Below are positions 12,399 through 22,854 of a DNA stretch of 64,000 nucleotides, one piece after another (position 1 is the stretch's first letter; each line of letters starts with the position of its first letter). The DNA comes from Vitis vinifera (lineage: Eukaryota > Streptophyta > Magnoliopsida > Vitales > Vitaceae): positions 23,060,001-23,124,000 of the forward strand of contig NC_081820.1 in the NCBI RefSeq assembly GCF_030704535.1, read 5' to 3'. The notes under the pieces were generated by a model that was not told the origin of the DNA, did not search any database, and saw only the letters and a list, made by a program, of their open reading frames with translations. The translations under genes were made by a program, and so were the position numbers.

Positions 12399-15300
12399 TG
12401 TGGGAATATGAAGAAGAATGAATCAATTCAATGCACAAATTCCTTACGGTTGTAATACTATCCACACAACAAAAAAGTACTCACACACACAAACACCAAA
12501 GAAACGATAATAGAAACACAAAGGTTTACATGATTAGATCAAAAATTGACCTACATCCATGAATTGTAGCAACAATTTTCACTATTTGTAGTCAATGATA
12601 CAAGACAAAACATACTAGAACAATTTCCCTCTAGGTAAACCCCTAAATTACAAGCACACAACAAGATGCTTACTTGCCCTAATTTTTTTTATTTATTTTA
12701 TCTTTCTATTTTGCCATCCCTAAAAGTAGGCCACAAATTTGATTTGATTTACACCTAGTTTCCTATTCCATATTGTTTCCCAAAAAACCAAATCCCCTAT
12801 TTACTTTTCTAGAAACAGAAAATACAAAAGGAAAAAATCATCCATCTTAATTGTAAAATCTGGTATGATGATAAATGTCCATAAGCAAATTTTTTCACAA
12901 ATCTCCATCTGGCTTTGAATTTATCATCAATTGCTGCCACTCAATATTCTCTTAATTGCTCAGAATATTTATCAAGCTCAAGCAATGCTTGGACTTGATA
13001 GTTGTCAATGCCTTCGTCAACATATCAGTTGGGTTGTCATTTGTATGAATCTTTTCAACCACAACTTCATCTTTTGACACCACATCTCTCAAGAAATGTA
13101 ACTTGACATCAATATGCTTCATTCTTTCATGAAACATAGTATTCCTTGTCAAGTAAATAGCACTCTGATTATCACAATGAACCACCAACGTCTTCTGTGC
13201 CAACTCTAGCTCACCAATCATCCCCTTAACCCACAAAGCTTCTTTCATAGCTTCTATAAGAGCTACATATTTAGCTTCCCTCAAGGATAGAGCCACCATG
13301 AATTGAAGACTAGCCTTCCAGCTTTTACCACAAAACAATGTGAAAACATATCCTGTCAAGGATCTCCTTGTGTCCACACTTCCTACATAAAAAATCTACA
13401 TACCCTACTACAACACCTAACTCTCCAATAGCTCCACCTCCATAAAGAATTCCAACATCAATAGATCCCTTCAAATACCTTAGGACCCATTTCACAACAT
13501 TCCAATGTTCCTTTCCTAGACTTGACATAAATCTACTTATCATGCTGGTGGCATAGACCAAATCTGACCTACTACATACCATTGCATACATGATGCTACC
13601 AACAACACTAGCATATGGTATTTCCTCCATGTACTTGACTTCCTCCTTAATCTTAGGTGAATTCTCTATTGTCATTTTAAAGTGTTGTGTTAGTGGAGTG
13701 CTAACAGGTTTTGCTTGACTCATGCTAAACCTCTCCAAAACCTTATTAACATACCCTTTTTGAGTAAGCTTTAATGTCTTCCTTTTCCTATCACGTGATA
13801 TCTCCATTTCGAGCATTCTTAGGGCATGTCCCAAATCCTTCATCTCAAATTTTCCTTTCAATTGTTTCTTCAAATCTTCAATTGCTGCCTTGTCACAACT
13901 TGCCAATAACATGTCAACATACAACAGAAGATAGACATTACTAACACTTGATTTCTTCTTGAAGTAAACACATCTATTGAATTGGCTTATTTCAAAACCA
14001 CTATAAATCATGAGATCATCAAAGCACTTATACCATTGTCGAGGGGACTATTTCAAACCATACAATGATTTCTTTAACAAACAAACCTAATCTCCCTTGC
14101 TTTGAATTTCAAAACCTTCGGGTTGCCTCATGTAAATAGTTTCCTCAAGCTCACCATGAAGAAATGTTGTTTTGACATCCATTTGCTCAAGCTCCATGTC
14201 AAAATGTGCCACCATAGTTAGCAAAATCCGGATTGACCTATGCTTCACCACCAAAGAGATTTTTTTTTGTGTAATCCATTCCTTGTTTATATGTAAAGTC
14301 TCTAGCAACCAACCTAGCTTTGTACCGTGCTTTCTCTACTCATGATATAGCTTTTTTCTTCTTATAAATCTACTTACAATCAACAAGCTTCTTATCTTTT
14401 GGTCTCTCCACCAAAACCTAAGTCTTGTTCTTGTATAATGATTCAATTTCATCTTCCATGGCTCTCTGCCATTTTTCTTTGTCATCACAGCTCATTGCTT
14501 GTTGATAACTTTTTGGTTCTTGATTGAAAGACCCACTAGCATTTGTAAGAGCAAAAGCTACCATGTCTTCATAACCATACTGTTGAGGCGGTCTTGTAAC
14601 TCTTCTCTGCCTATCTCTCACTAATTGATAATCATCACAACCTTGCTCTTGGTGTTGTTGAGATGAATCCTTTTTTTGAAATTGGGTTGATGATTTTAGA
14701 CCAATAGCTTTTCTAGATTCCAAAAGTGTGAGCTCCACCTAAACACCAACATTGTAGTCTTGACATATTGAATCGTCTTGACGAAGTGCACCATCAAACT
14801 TTAAACCAGGAAATTCTTCTTCGTTGAACACCACATCATGACTGATTATAATCTTCTTTTGATTAGATTCAAGACACCACAACTTGTATCCTTTAACTTC
14901 CTTTGGATAGCCAATAAATACACACGTTAGTGCCCTAGTTTGCAGCTTATCCTGTATTACATGAGCATAAGCTGTACACCCAAACACCTTCAAATTTAAG
15001 CAACTTTGCAGGTTTCCCAGACCATACTTCTTGAGGAGTTTTCGAGCCAATTGCAGTTGAAGGACACCTTCATCCACGAATTGTAGCAGCAATTTTCACT
15101 ATTTGTAGTCAATGATACATGACAAAACATACCAGAACAATTTCCCTCTAAGTAAATCCCCAAATTACAAGGACACAACAACATGTTTACTACCTCTGAT
15201 TTTTTTATTTTTTTTATATATTTTATCTTCCTATTTTGACGCCTTCAACAGTAGGCCACAAATCTGATTTGATTTACACCTCATTTCCTATTCCATATTG

Positions 15301-15457
15301 TTTCCCAAAAAACCAATTTTGATTGGTTACCAATCAATACCATAAGGAAATAAATCCCCTATTTACTTTTCTAGAAATAGAAAATACAAAAGGAAAAAAA
15401 TCATCCATCTATAAAATTTGGTATGATGATAAATGTCTAGAAGCTAAAATTTTCACA
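12399..15457 (-). mobile_element. Decayed, internally deleted Ty1-copia retrotransposon
   Basis: Two related LTRs bound a minus-strand copia pol fragment: 12399-12899 (about 500 bp, ending TTTTTTCACA) and about 15065-15457 (ending TTTTCACA). The right, 5' LTR lacks its inner part, and the primer site, gag, protease and most of integrase are gone, so one deletion removed everything from within the 5' LTR into integrase. A purine-rich GATGGAGATT (minus strand) next to 12899 is the likely polypurine tract. No clean target duplication is visible. The insertion lies in the 3' flank of HIPP-like gene B. Confidence 0.8.
12952..15092 (-). pseudogene. Copia pol remnant: integrase C-terminus, reverse transcriptase, RNase H
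   Basis: Read on the minus strand: 15092-14739 carries the integrase C-terminal LKVFGCTAYAHV and CVFIGYP motifs. 14738-14418 and 14308-14087 carry the start of reverse transcriptase (QMDVKTTFLHGELEETIYM). 14011-13325 carries its core, with YVDM in place of the catalytic YVDD. 13377-12952 carries RNase H (CDNQSAIYL and the HIDVKLHFLRD region). At least four frame or stop breaks separate these pieces. The lost second Asp in the catalytic motif independently argues it is dead. Confidence 0.85.
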
Positions 15458-16012
15458 TATTGATCTTTGTTTTCTTCTTGGTATTATTGGAAAGTGTCTC
15501 AAATTCTTAATTAATATAGAAAAGTAATTGAAAATATTTCTATAAATATTATATTTTATGAGGGGAAAAGGTCATAAGATAGAGATAACTTGTGAAGAGT
15601 ATGTGTAGTTGATGGGGATATATATGAGGAAACGTGGTAAATACTAGATGGAGCAAGAGGACTTGTGGATCAAGGTACAAATACAAAGAATGAGGAAACT
15701 TATGTTCGGGACCCAATATTTATTTGTAATATTTTCAATAGTATGGTGAAATATTCTTTCTCATCTATGGGTATATGCATGAATCACTTTAAAACATTAT
15801 GTACCTTTTTATGTGTGGATGGTTTCATCTTTGTGTTGCGTTAACATGTTTGCATTGAAGCAACACATATATGGGTGTTGTAACTGCAGAAATGATTTGT
15901 GCCAAATTTTTGGATTCTATTAAAGTGATTGGTTTTTAGTGTTTATCAAATCAATGTGGGCTCTTTTATTCTCTCATCACCTACCTCTTTAGTTTTCAGG
16001 TTAAACTGAGCT

Positions 16013-17056
16013 TTCAGAAGATGCTACAAAGTCAAAGGTTGCATAGAGAAAATCTCACCTTACCTCAGCAGAAAGAGAAAAAGTTATTACCTTGTGATTT
16101 AAAAATAAAATTCTGACATGTTGTGTGATTAAAAGTTTCTTTTTATTAAAGAAAGATTGTTAAAGAAGTTTGTGTCGCTATCATCTAGTTTACAGCAGGG
16201 TCTTAGGTGGAAGATGGTGACTGAAACCATTAAAAATCTGAGACATACCGATGCACAATTTGTGGAGCATACGGTTTCAAGTGACAACTCACTCAATAGT
16301 TTAATTCAGTGACTGAAATTCAGCCATGTAACTTCATGAAGCCAAACTGTAATTGGCCATGAGCGTATGCGGTTTTCCGACATAGAGAGATTAAAAATAG
16401 ATGCACTCTGAAGAAATATGCTTCTTTGATATCACCTGCAACCAATGAGTATGCTGATGAACCATTTATTAATTGACACAACCCGTCTCATACGCCTCTG
16501 GAGGCCACCGAAATGGACTAATCTTGACCAAATAATCTTGTTTTTAATCGAATATTAAACAAATTTTAGTTGTCGTTTTTATTCTCTGATGAATTGTGTA
16601 TGTAATCCAACACATGGGATGGGGATTTTAACAATAATATAGTATCTATGGCTTTTAGAAACCAGAAAAGGGAATGTAACCATTCAAAATTGGAGTCAGA
16701 TTAGGATAAGCTTGAGGTTCAATCAACAGATCAAAACAACCCAAGCTCAAACAAAATGATTCAATACACATCAATATGACTCGAGAAGAATATAATATAA
16801 AAAATAACTGAAGTCCTAAGCATTAGATTAGAGCTTAATTGTAATCTAGTGTGCTTAAGAACATATAATGTCGATGACATTTGGCTTTTCTTGTAGCATT
16901 TTGGCCTCAAGTATTAGAACAATTATCACTGTAAGCAGACTTGATTTCATTTCTAGGAAACAAGATAGAATGGAATCATCCTTAAGCTCAACATTAGTCA
17001 CTGATGCTATATTCTTTTAAATAGAAATCTATGGAGGAACAACACTTTCTAGACTA
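16013..17056. other. Intergenic stretch, partly 3' region of the PAM68-like gene
   Basis: No domain-bearing reading frame. The part next to 17056 probably holds the 3' untranslated region of the minus-strand gene that follows. I see no RNA gene or mobile element here. Confidence 0.5.
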
Positions 17057-17147
17057 TTAGTCCCTCCAAGAACACTCCTGTAGCGAGATGGGGAAGACTA
17101 GAGAAGGTGCATTCCTGTATATTATAACGCCTCTATCTCTTGCTGTC

Positions 17148-17684
17148 TTATTCCTCTTTCCACACATCAACCCAGTTCTGCTGAGCTTCTTCCAACCCGA
17201 GAAGGGAACCCTTCTTCTCCGCATCCCAACTTGTAGAGAGAGTGCCATAGGCAATTCCAAGAGCTGATGCCCCAAAGGCAATAAGTGTTGTCAAGAAAGG
17301 AAGCCAAACTGGCACATCCCACAAGTGTTGGTCCTTAACTGCACCAAACAGGTTCAACAGAGCCACGCCGATGCCCATAGGAGCCCCCACAAAGAACAAG
17401 ATTCTAACAATCATCCTATCAAACACCACCTGTGGTATCTTCTCATCATCATCATCATCACCGTTCCCAGAGTTCTTTCTTGGAACAGTTTCTTTCTGTG
17501 CTGTCTTCTTTTCTAGTATGGTACCTGGTGCTACGCCGAAGCCTTTGGCTTCAGCATGCAGCTTCCAAGTTCTTGGACGAAGGTTAAGGTCTTTGGTGGC
17601 AATGGGGGTTGGGGCTCTTGGATTCCATGGGGAAGGTTTTGTGATATGGGGATTTGGTTGTTGGAGGCAAACCAGAATTTTCAT
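17148..17684 (-). CDS. PAM68-like chloroplast membrane protein (DUF3464)
   Basis: Single-exon gene of 178 residues. The first 45-50 residues are rich in Pro, Thr, Lys and Arg and nearly free of acids, like a plastid transit peptide. A Lys/Asp-rich stretch (DDDDDEKIP) precedes the DUF3464 core at about 82-178: VVFDRMIVRI, a first membrane span ILFFVGAPMGIGVALLNLF, the loop DVPVWLPFL, a second span around TLIAFGASALGIAYGTL, then the signature STSWDAEKKGSLLGLEEAQQNW near the end. PAM68 helps assemble photosystem II in thylakoids; the Arabidopsis PAM68-like paralogue class matches this size and ending better. The first in-frame Met at 17684 is used. A Ty3-gypsy element begins 496 bp upstream of the start codon, so distal promoter elements may be displaced. 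Confidence 0.85.
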   Translation of the reverse strand: MKILVCLQQPNPHITKPSPWNPRAPTPIATKDLNLRPRTWKLHAEAKGFGVAPGTILEKKTAQKETVPRKNSGNGDDDDDEKIPQVVFDRMIVRILFFVGAPMGIGVALLNLFGAVKDQHLWDVPVWLPFLTTLIAFGASALGIAYGTLSTSWDAEKKGSLLGLEEAQQNWVDVWKEE

Positions 17685-18174
17685 GGCTTCTCTGTATCAT
17701 TCATGGCATCAAATGTATATGTTCTTATCGCTAGAATCTTATCCAAATTACAATGAATGGTGGAGGCTTTGTTTCAGAAGATATTTGTTTCTTTGTTTCT
17801 ACCTTCTGATATTTTGAAGATTTGTGGGGTTATACCTTCTTTCAGGCAATGGACTTTTTGTCTTTCAAAGCACAAAACAGATTATTTTCAATGATCCAAA
17901 ACAGAAAAATTTCAAATTGACAAGAAGCCATGACCATATGCAATGTCACAATGGTATGGTCCATTTTATTCATTTCATCGCTGGGTAATATAGTAACTCA
18001 TCCCATCTGAAATTTCCAACAAGATGAAATGGCAGGCTGCTATTGGTCTGTTACGAGGATTTGACCAGTGACACCTTTCCTCAATCTGGGACTGAATCGA
18101 CTCAATTCAATTTCCCATAAACAAAAGACAAGTCATGTCTACTTACATGCTTCATAGGAATTAAGAGGAAAAGG
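17685..18174 (-). promoter_or_regulatory. Remaining upstream region of the PAM68-like gene
   Basis: About 490 bp between the start codon and the gypsy insertion. It must contain the proximal promoter and 5' leader unless these lie beyond the element. I could not fix a TATA box. Confidence 0.35.
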
Positions 18175-18179
18175 ACAAC

Positions 18180-20408
18180 AGTAACGACCGGGTATTTTAT
18201 GCCACGTTAGCAATTTTAGTTTGAAAAGTCTTATTTTATGTGATGGTTGAAAAGTAAAAAAGAAAAGCGTTTGGAGAACACGTGTCAATTTCGGATTGGT
18301 GAATTTCGTTTTATTGTGTCGGTCAATTAAACGAGTTGAAATTTTATGCCATGTCAGCCTTAGGATAGAAAATTTCTTAGGATTTTAGAAATTGGAAATT
18401 TCCGGGAACGAAAAACGAAAACGAAAATGAAAAATAAATAAATTAAGATTAATTAGAATTAATTAAGAAAAATAAATTAATTAATTAAATTAAATTGATG
18501 AATAATAATATTGAGAAAATTAGTTTTATTTGGTGTTAATAAATAAAATTGAGTGTTAAAATGAAAAAAAAAAAATGAATTGAAAATCAAATAAAACAAT
18601 TAGAATAAAGAAAAGAAAAGAAAATAAAATAAAAGAAATAATAACAATAATAATGGATTGGGCTTAGTTTTTGAGTTGGGCTTGGATTATGTGGGCTGGT
18701 GGCTTTTAAAAGCAAGTGGGCTGGTGGTTTTTTTAAAAGCCATGTGAAGTGGGCTGGGCTGTTAAAAAAAAAAAAAAAGGGAAAAGGAGAAGTGGGAAAA
18801 CTGGTAGCAGCACGCACGCGGGAGAGAGAGAGAGAAAAGGGCACTGTTCATAAATTAGGGCACTCGTCGGAATTTTGATCGGCCGTTTGGACGGCCAAAC
18901 GATCTCCGTTTCGGCCCAAATTCGGAGGAAGTACTCTATTCGACTAGACGAACAAGCCTGCGGTGGCTGATTTTGTTTTTAACGGCCAAATTTTCAGATC
19001 TGAGGTAGGGGACCCTAATCCTAAAACTCAAATTTTTTATGTTTTTCCCTTGAAAAAAAATTGTAAATATTGTCATTATGAGTTAATTAGGAATTATGGA
19101 TGTTGTGTGAATTTTTCTAGAATATTTGGAATTTGTTTGGAATTTTTGGAATTTCGGGAAATTGATTTTGATTGGTAATTAATTATTTTGAAAGGTTAAA
19201 AATTATTAGATGGGTTGGAAAATTCCAAAATTTAGGTTAAATTTTAAATATAATGATTTGTGAATTTTTAGGCATTGGTTTGAATATTTTCGAAAATTTT
19301 AGGGTAAATAGTTAGTTAATTTTGGATATTAGAAATTATTATAATGGTTGAAAAATTTTGTAAGTGTGATAAAATCTCAAGATTGTTGATATGCAATTTT
19401 TTTTATATTTATTTGGGATATTATCGGAAATTGTAATGTGTGAAATTGTTTGATTGGATTATTGGTGAATGTTGAGATTGTTGAATTATTGAGGAACATT
19501 GGAATTGTGGCATTCATTGCATCATGGTTATGTGAAAAAAAAAATAAATAAATAAAATCATGAAGATTGTGAAAAGTGTATGAAATGGAAAAAAATGAAA
19601 CAGAGATGAGAAGTGGAAGCCCGTGTGAGGCGAATTAAGAAGGGAGAGAGATCCCTAGGGTGAAAGACCCAAAAGTTTACCCCGGGAAGACTTCGAATGG
19701 GGAGTGTATTTGGGTGCGGACGCGTATCCTTCGGTGAAAGCCCGAGAACAATAGTGCATTGTATGACTGTGTGTCACACGTTCATGTGCATTCATGTAAT
19801 TGTTGAATATTGTGAAATTGGGTATAAAATTATATATATTAAACTATGTGGTTTGATTGACACTGTTGAATTGTTCCTGTGGTGTTGAAGTGTTCTTTTC
19901 GTATTCTTTGAACTTAGTAATCCCTTTAAAACCTTGGGTGTTAGACACCCTACTGAGCAATGTGGAAATGCTCACCCCTTCCTTGTTACACCTTTTTAGA
20001 TGCAGATATCTCGCCTGAGGATCCACAGGTGGGACAGGGAGGACTTCAGGATGCTCCTGGAGCGGCCTAGTGGAGCGTGGCATTTATTTGTTATTGTGTT
20101 CCTTTTTGGATTTTGGGGATTTGTTTTAGTAATTATGACTCATGGATTAGCTATGAAGCTTTATTTGATTAAGTTGTTAATTGTGAACTTTTATTTTGGA
20201 CTATAATGAATATTTATTTAATCTTGTTGTTTTGAGTAGTTTTGGGATATTGTAATTTATGAGAATTCTAGTGAGATGTATAAAAAAAAAAAAAATCCAG
20301 AGTGTTTTGGTTGACTGCCAACATGGAATAGGAGGAACCCTTAGGGTCAAACCTTTGACCTGGGGTCACGGGTCAAATTTTGGGTTGCCCGGAATTTGGG
20401 TCGTGACA
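18180..20408 (+). repeat. 5' LTR of the Ty3-gypsy element
   Basis: 2229 bp, ending CGTGACA. Its first two bases are AG where the 3' LTR has the canonical TG, a terminal mutation. It contains a GAGAGAGA run near 18825 and AT-rich stretches. All reading frames inside are shadows. Confidence 0.95.
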
Positions 20409-20411
20409 GCG

Positions 20412-20423
20412 TGGTATCAGAGC
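20412..20423 (+). other. Primer binding site of the gypsy element
   Basis: TGGTATCAGAGC, complementary to the 3' end of initiator Met-tRNA, three bases after the 5' LTR. Confidence 0.95.
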
Positions 20424-20652
20424 CAAGGTTGCAATAATACCTTGGGATCAATGTTTGTGGGTGTTTATGTGTGTTGTGATGTTATGATTTTTGTATGTGT
20501 TAATTATCAAGTTGATGATTAATTGAATTATGTATTGAGAGCGTATGAAAGTGAAAGTTTTGATAATTGTTGAAGTTGTTAAGTGTGTATATGGGAAATT
20601 TATTTTTGCTCACCTTGGTAATGTGGTTGGATTAGGGTTTGTTAAACTTGAA

Positions 20653-22854
20653 ATGGCGGGAAGGACCAGAGGAGGAAGATCAGAGAGGAATGAGGAGTTG
20701 GAGACAGTTAGAGAAGAACTCCGAGAAGTAAGAAGAGAGTTGAGAGAAACTGTTGAATTGATGAGAGGCCAGGGTTCCAGGAGAGCAGGAGATACCCAGG
20801 GCCATGAGGATTCAGGCCACTCACATAGGAGGAGCCGCACTGAGAGGCCAGTAATGAGCCAAATGGAAGCAATGAAGAGGTTCATGGTGATGCAGCCTCC
20901 ATCTTTTAATGGAGAGCCCAGTGCTGAAGCAGCTGAGCATTGGTTGAGGAGGATGAGAAGAATTCTGGTGGGACTGGACATACCTGAGGAAAGAAGGGTA
21001 GGTCTGGCAACATATATGCTTGTGGACAAAGCTGATTTCTGGTGGGAATCAATGAAAAGGGTATATGATATTGAGGTTATGACCTGGGAGGAATTTGAGA
21101 GAATCTTCCTAGGCAAGTATTTTGGGGAAGTGGCTAAGCATGCCAAGAGGATGGAGTTTGAGCACCTCATCCAAGGAACCATGTCGGTGTTGGAGTACGA
21201 GTCACGTTTCTCAGAGTTGTCTCGTTTTGCTTTGGGGATGATCAGTGAGGAAGGAGAAAAAGCTAGGAGGTTCCAGCAGGGGTTGAGGCCTGCTATTAGG
21301 AACAGATTAGTCCCACTGGCAATAAGGGATTATTCTGAGTTGGTTAAGAGGGCTTTGTTGGTGGAGCAGGACATTGACGAAACCAACCAAATTCGAGAGC
21401 AAAAGGGGGACAGAAAAGGGAAACAAAGAATGGGGGAAAGTTCCCAGGGGCCACAGCAGAGGCAGAGGACTCAGCAGTTTGAGAGGCGTTCCTCGTTCTA
21501 TGCAGGAGAGGGGCAGATTGCTCAGAGGGCGGCTGCTAATAGAGTATGTTATGGTTGTGGAGCAGGAGACCATTTATGGAGGGCTTGCCCATTGCGAGGC
21601 ACACAACAGGCTCGACCTCAGTCTCAGGGAAGTTCTCAGCAACAGTCAGTAGTGTCTTTCCAGCCCCCTCAGCTTCAGTTGCCTTACTATCAGATGCCAC
21701 AATTACCCCCAGCAGCGCAGGGAACCAGGACAACTACCACGAGTCAGACCCGCTCTTCTCAGGGGTCGAATGCTAGAGGTAGGGGAAGGCAGACAGCAGG
21801 AAGAGTTTTTGCCTTGACCCCAACAGAGCCAGAGGAGGATGCCCTTTTGGTGGAAGGTATGATTTTGGTATATAGTACTTGGGTGCGTGTTTTGTTTGAT
21901 ACTGGTGCAACTCATTCTTTCATTTCTGCATCTTGTGCTAATGCAATGGGGTTGAAATCAGAAAGGGTAGAGAATTTGTTACTTATTGAGTCTCCTATGG
22001 GTACGAACTCTAGAGTTGATAGAATATGCAAGGGGTGTGTTATTACCTTGGCAGATAGAGCACTAAATGTGGATTTGAGGATTTTGGATATGACTAGGTA
22101 TGATGTTATTTTGGGAATGGATTGGTTGGCAGTGTATAGAGCGGTTATTGATTGTCATCGCCGCAAGATAATATTTTGTTTGCCAGAGGGATTTGAGGTT
22201 TGTTTTGTTGGAGGGAAGTGTGTTAATTTGCCTTTTTCACAGTCCGATCCGTGCTATCAATATGTGTTGAGGAAGGGATCAATAAATTTCCTAGCTTGCC
22301 TTCGTGGTAAGGAGAAAGCCCAGAAGGACATTACAGAAATTCCAGTGGTGAGGAAGTTTCAGGATGTATTCCCAGATGAGTTACCAGGTTTACCACCGCA
22401 TAGAGAGTTTGATTTCTCTATTGAAGTATACCCAGGAACTGATCCTATTTCAGTATCCCCTTATAGGATGGCCCCTCTTGAGTTGAAAGAATTGAAAACT
22501 CAGTTAGATGAATTGTTGGGTAAGGGTTTTATTCGTCCTAGTACATCGCCATGGGGAGCCCCAGTGTTGTTTGTGAAGAAGAAGGATGGCACACTAAGGT
22601 TATGTATTGACTATAGGAAGTTGAATAGAGTTACTCTGAAGAACAAGTATCCTCTTCCAAGGATAGATGACTTGTTTGATCAGTTGAAGGGTGCAAAGTA
22701 TTTTAGTAAGATTGACTTGAGAACTGGGTATCATCAATTGAGGGTTAGGGAAGAAGATGTTTCTAAAACTGCTTTTAGAACGAGATATGGGCATTATGAG
22801 TTCTTAGTCATGCCTTTTGGGTTAACTAATGCCCCTGCTGCTTCATGGATTTAA
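20653..22854 (+). pseudogene. Gypsy gag-protease and first part of reverse transcriptase
   Basis: Polyprotein reading frame, probably starting at Met 20653 (MAGRTRGG). An in-frame Met further upstream at 20545 lies in the leader. Domains in order: coiled N-terminus ([19 protein letters not shown]); capsid-like gag with WWES and [14 protein letters not shown] zinc knuckle [14 protein letters not shown] (21547-21588); aspartic protease with DTGATHS (from 21898); and the start of reverse transcriptase ([18 protein letters not shown], then [10 protein letters not shown]). The frame ends prematurely at 22854 because one base is missing just after the NAPA motif near 22841. The downstream frame continues the same enzyme, so the product would be a truncated gag-pol without catalytic RT residues. 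Confidence 0.9.

Larger units (their letters stand above)
8921..16012. repeat. Tandem duplication block, copy B (HIPP-like gene and flanks)
   Basis: Direct repeat of 1256-4960. It starts CCAAAGATAGAGAGG and ends TTCAGGTTAAACTGAGCTT at about 16012. Alignment breaks at about 12398 and resumes at 15458 (TATTGATCTTTG), exactly around the copia element, so the retrotransposon entered after the duplication. Copy B also has a small internal doublet near 9240-9365 (CATCTCCATCATTGAATAAT twice). Confidence 0.85.

Noticed and set aside
12390..12400. Target-site duplication for the first copia element
   Set aside because: The flanks (GACCA and TATTG) do not match, so no duplication is claimed.
18587..18844. 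Minus-strand frame in the LTR with an N-terminal hydrophobic look (repeated at 25700-25966)
   Set aside because: It is in both LTRs, is built of low-complexity tracts including poly-A and GA runs, and has no known match.
20545..20652. Upstream Met as start of the gypsy gag
   Set aside because: The stretch is hydrophobic leader translation. The Met at 20653 gives the usual gag N-terminus.
20610..21733. Antisense frames in the gypsy gag region
   Set aside because: No domains; they overlap a well-supported plus-strand polyprotein.
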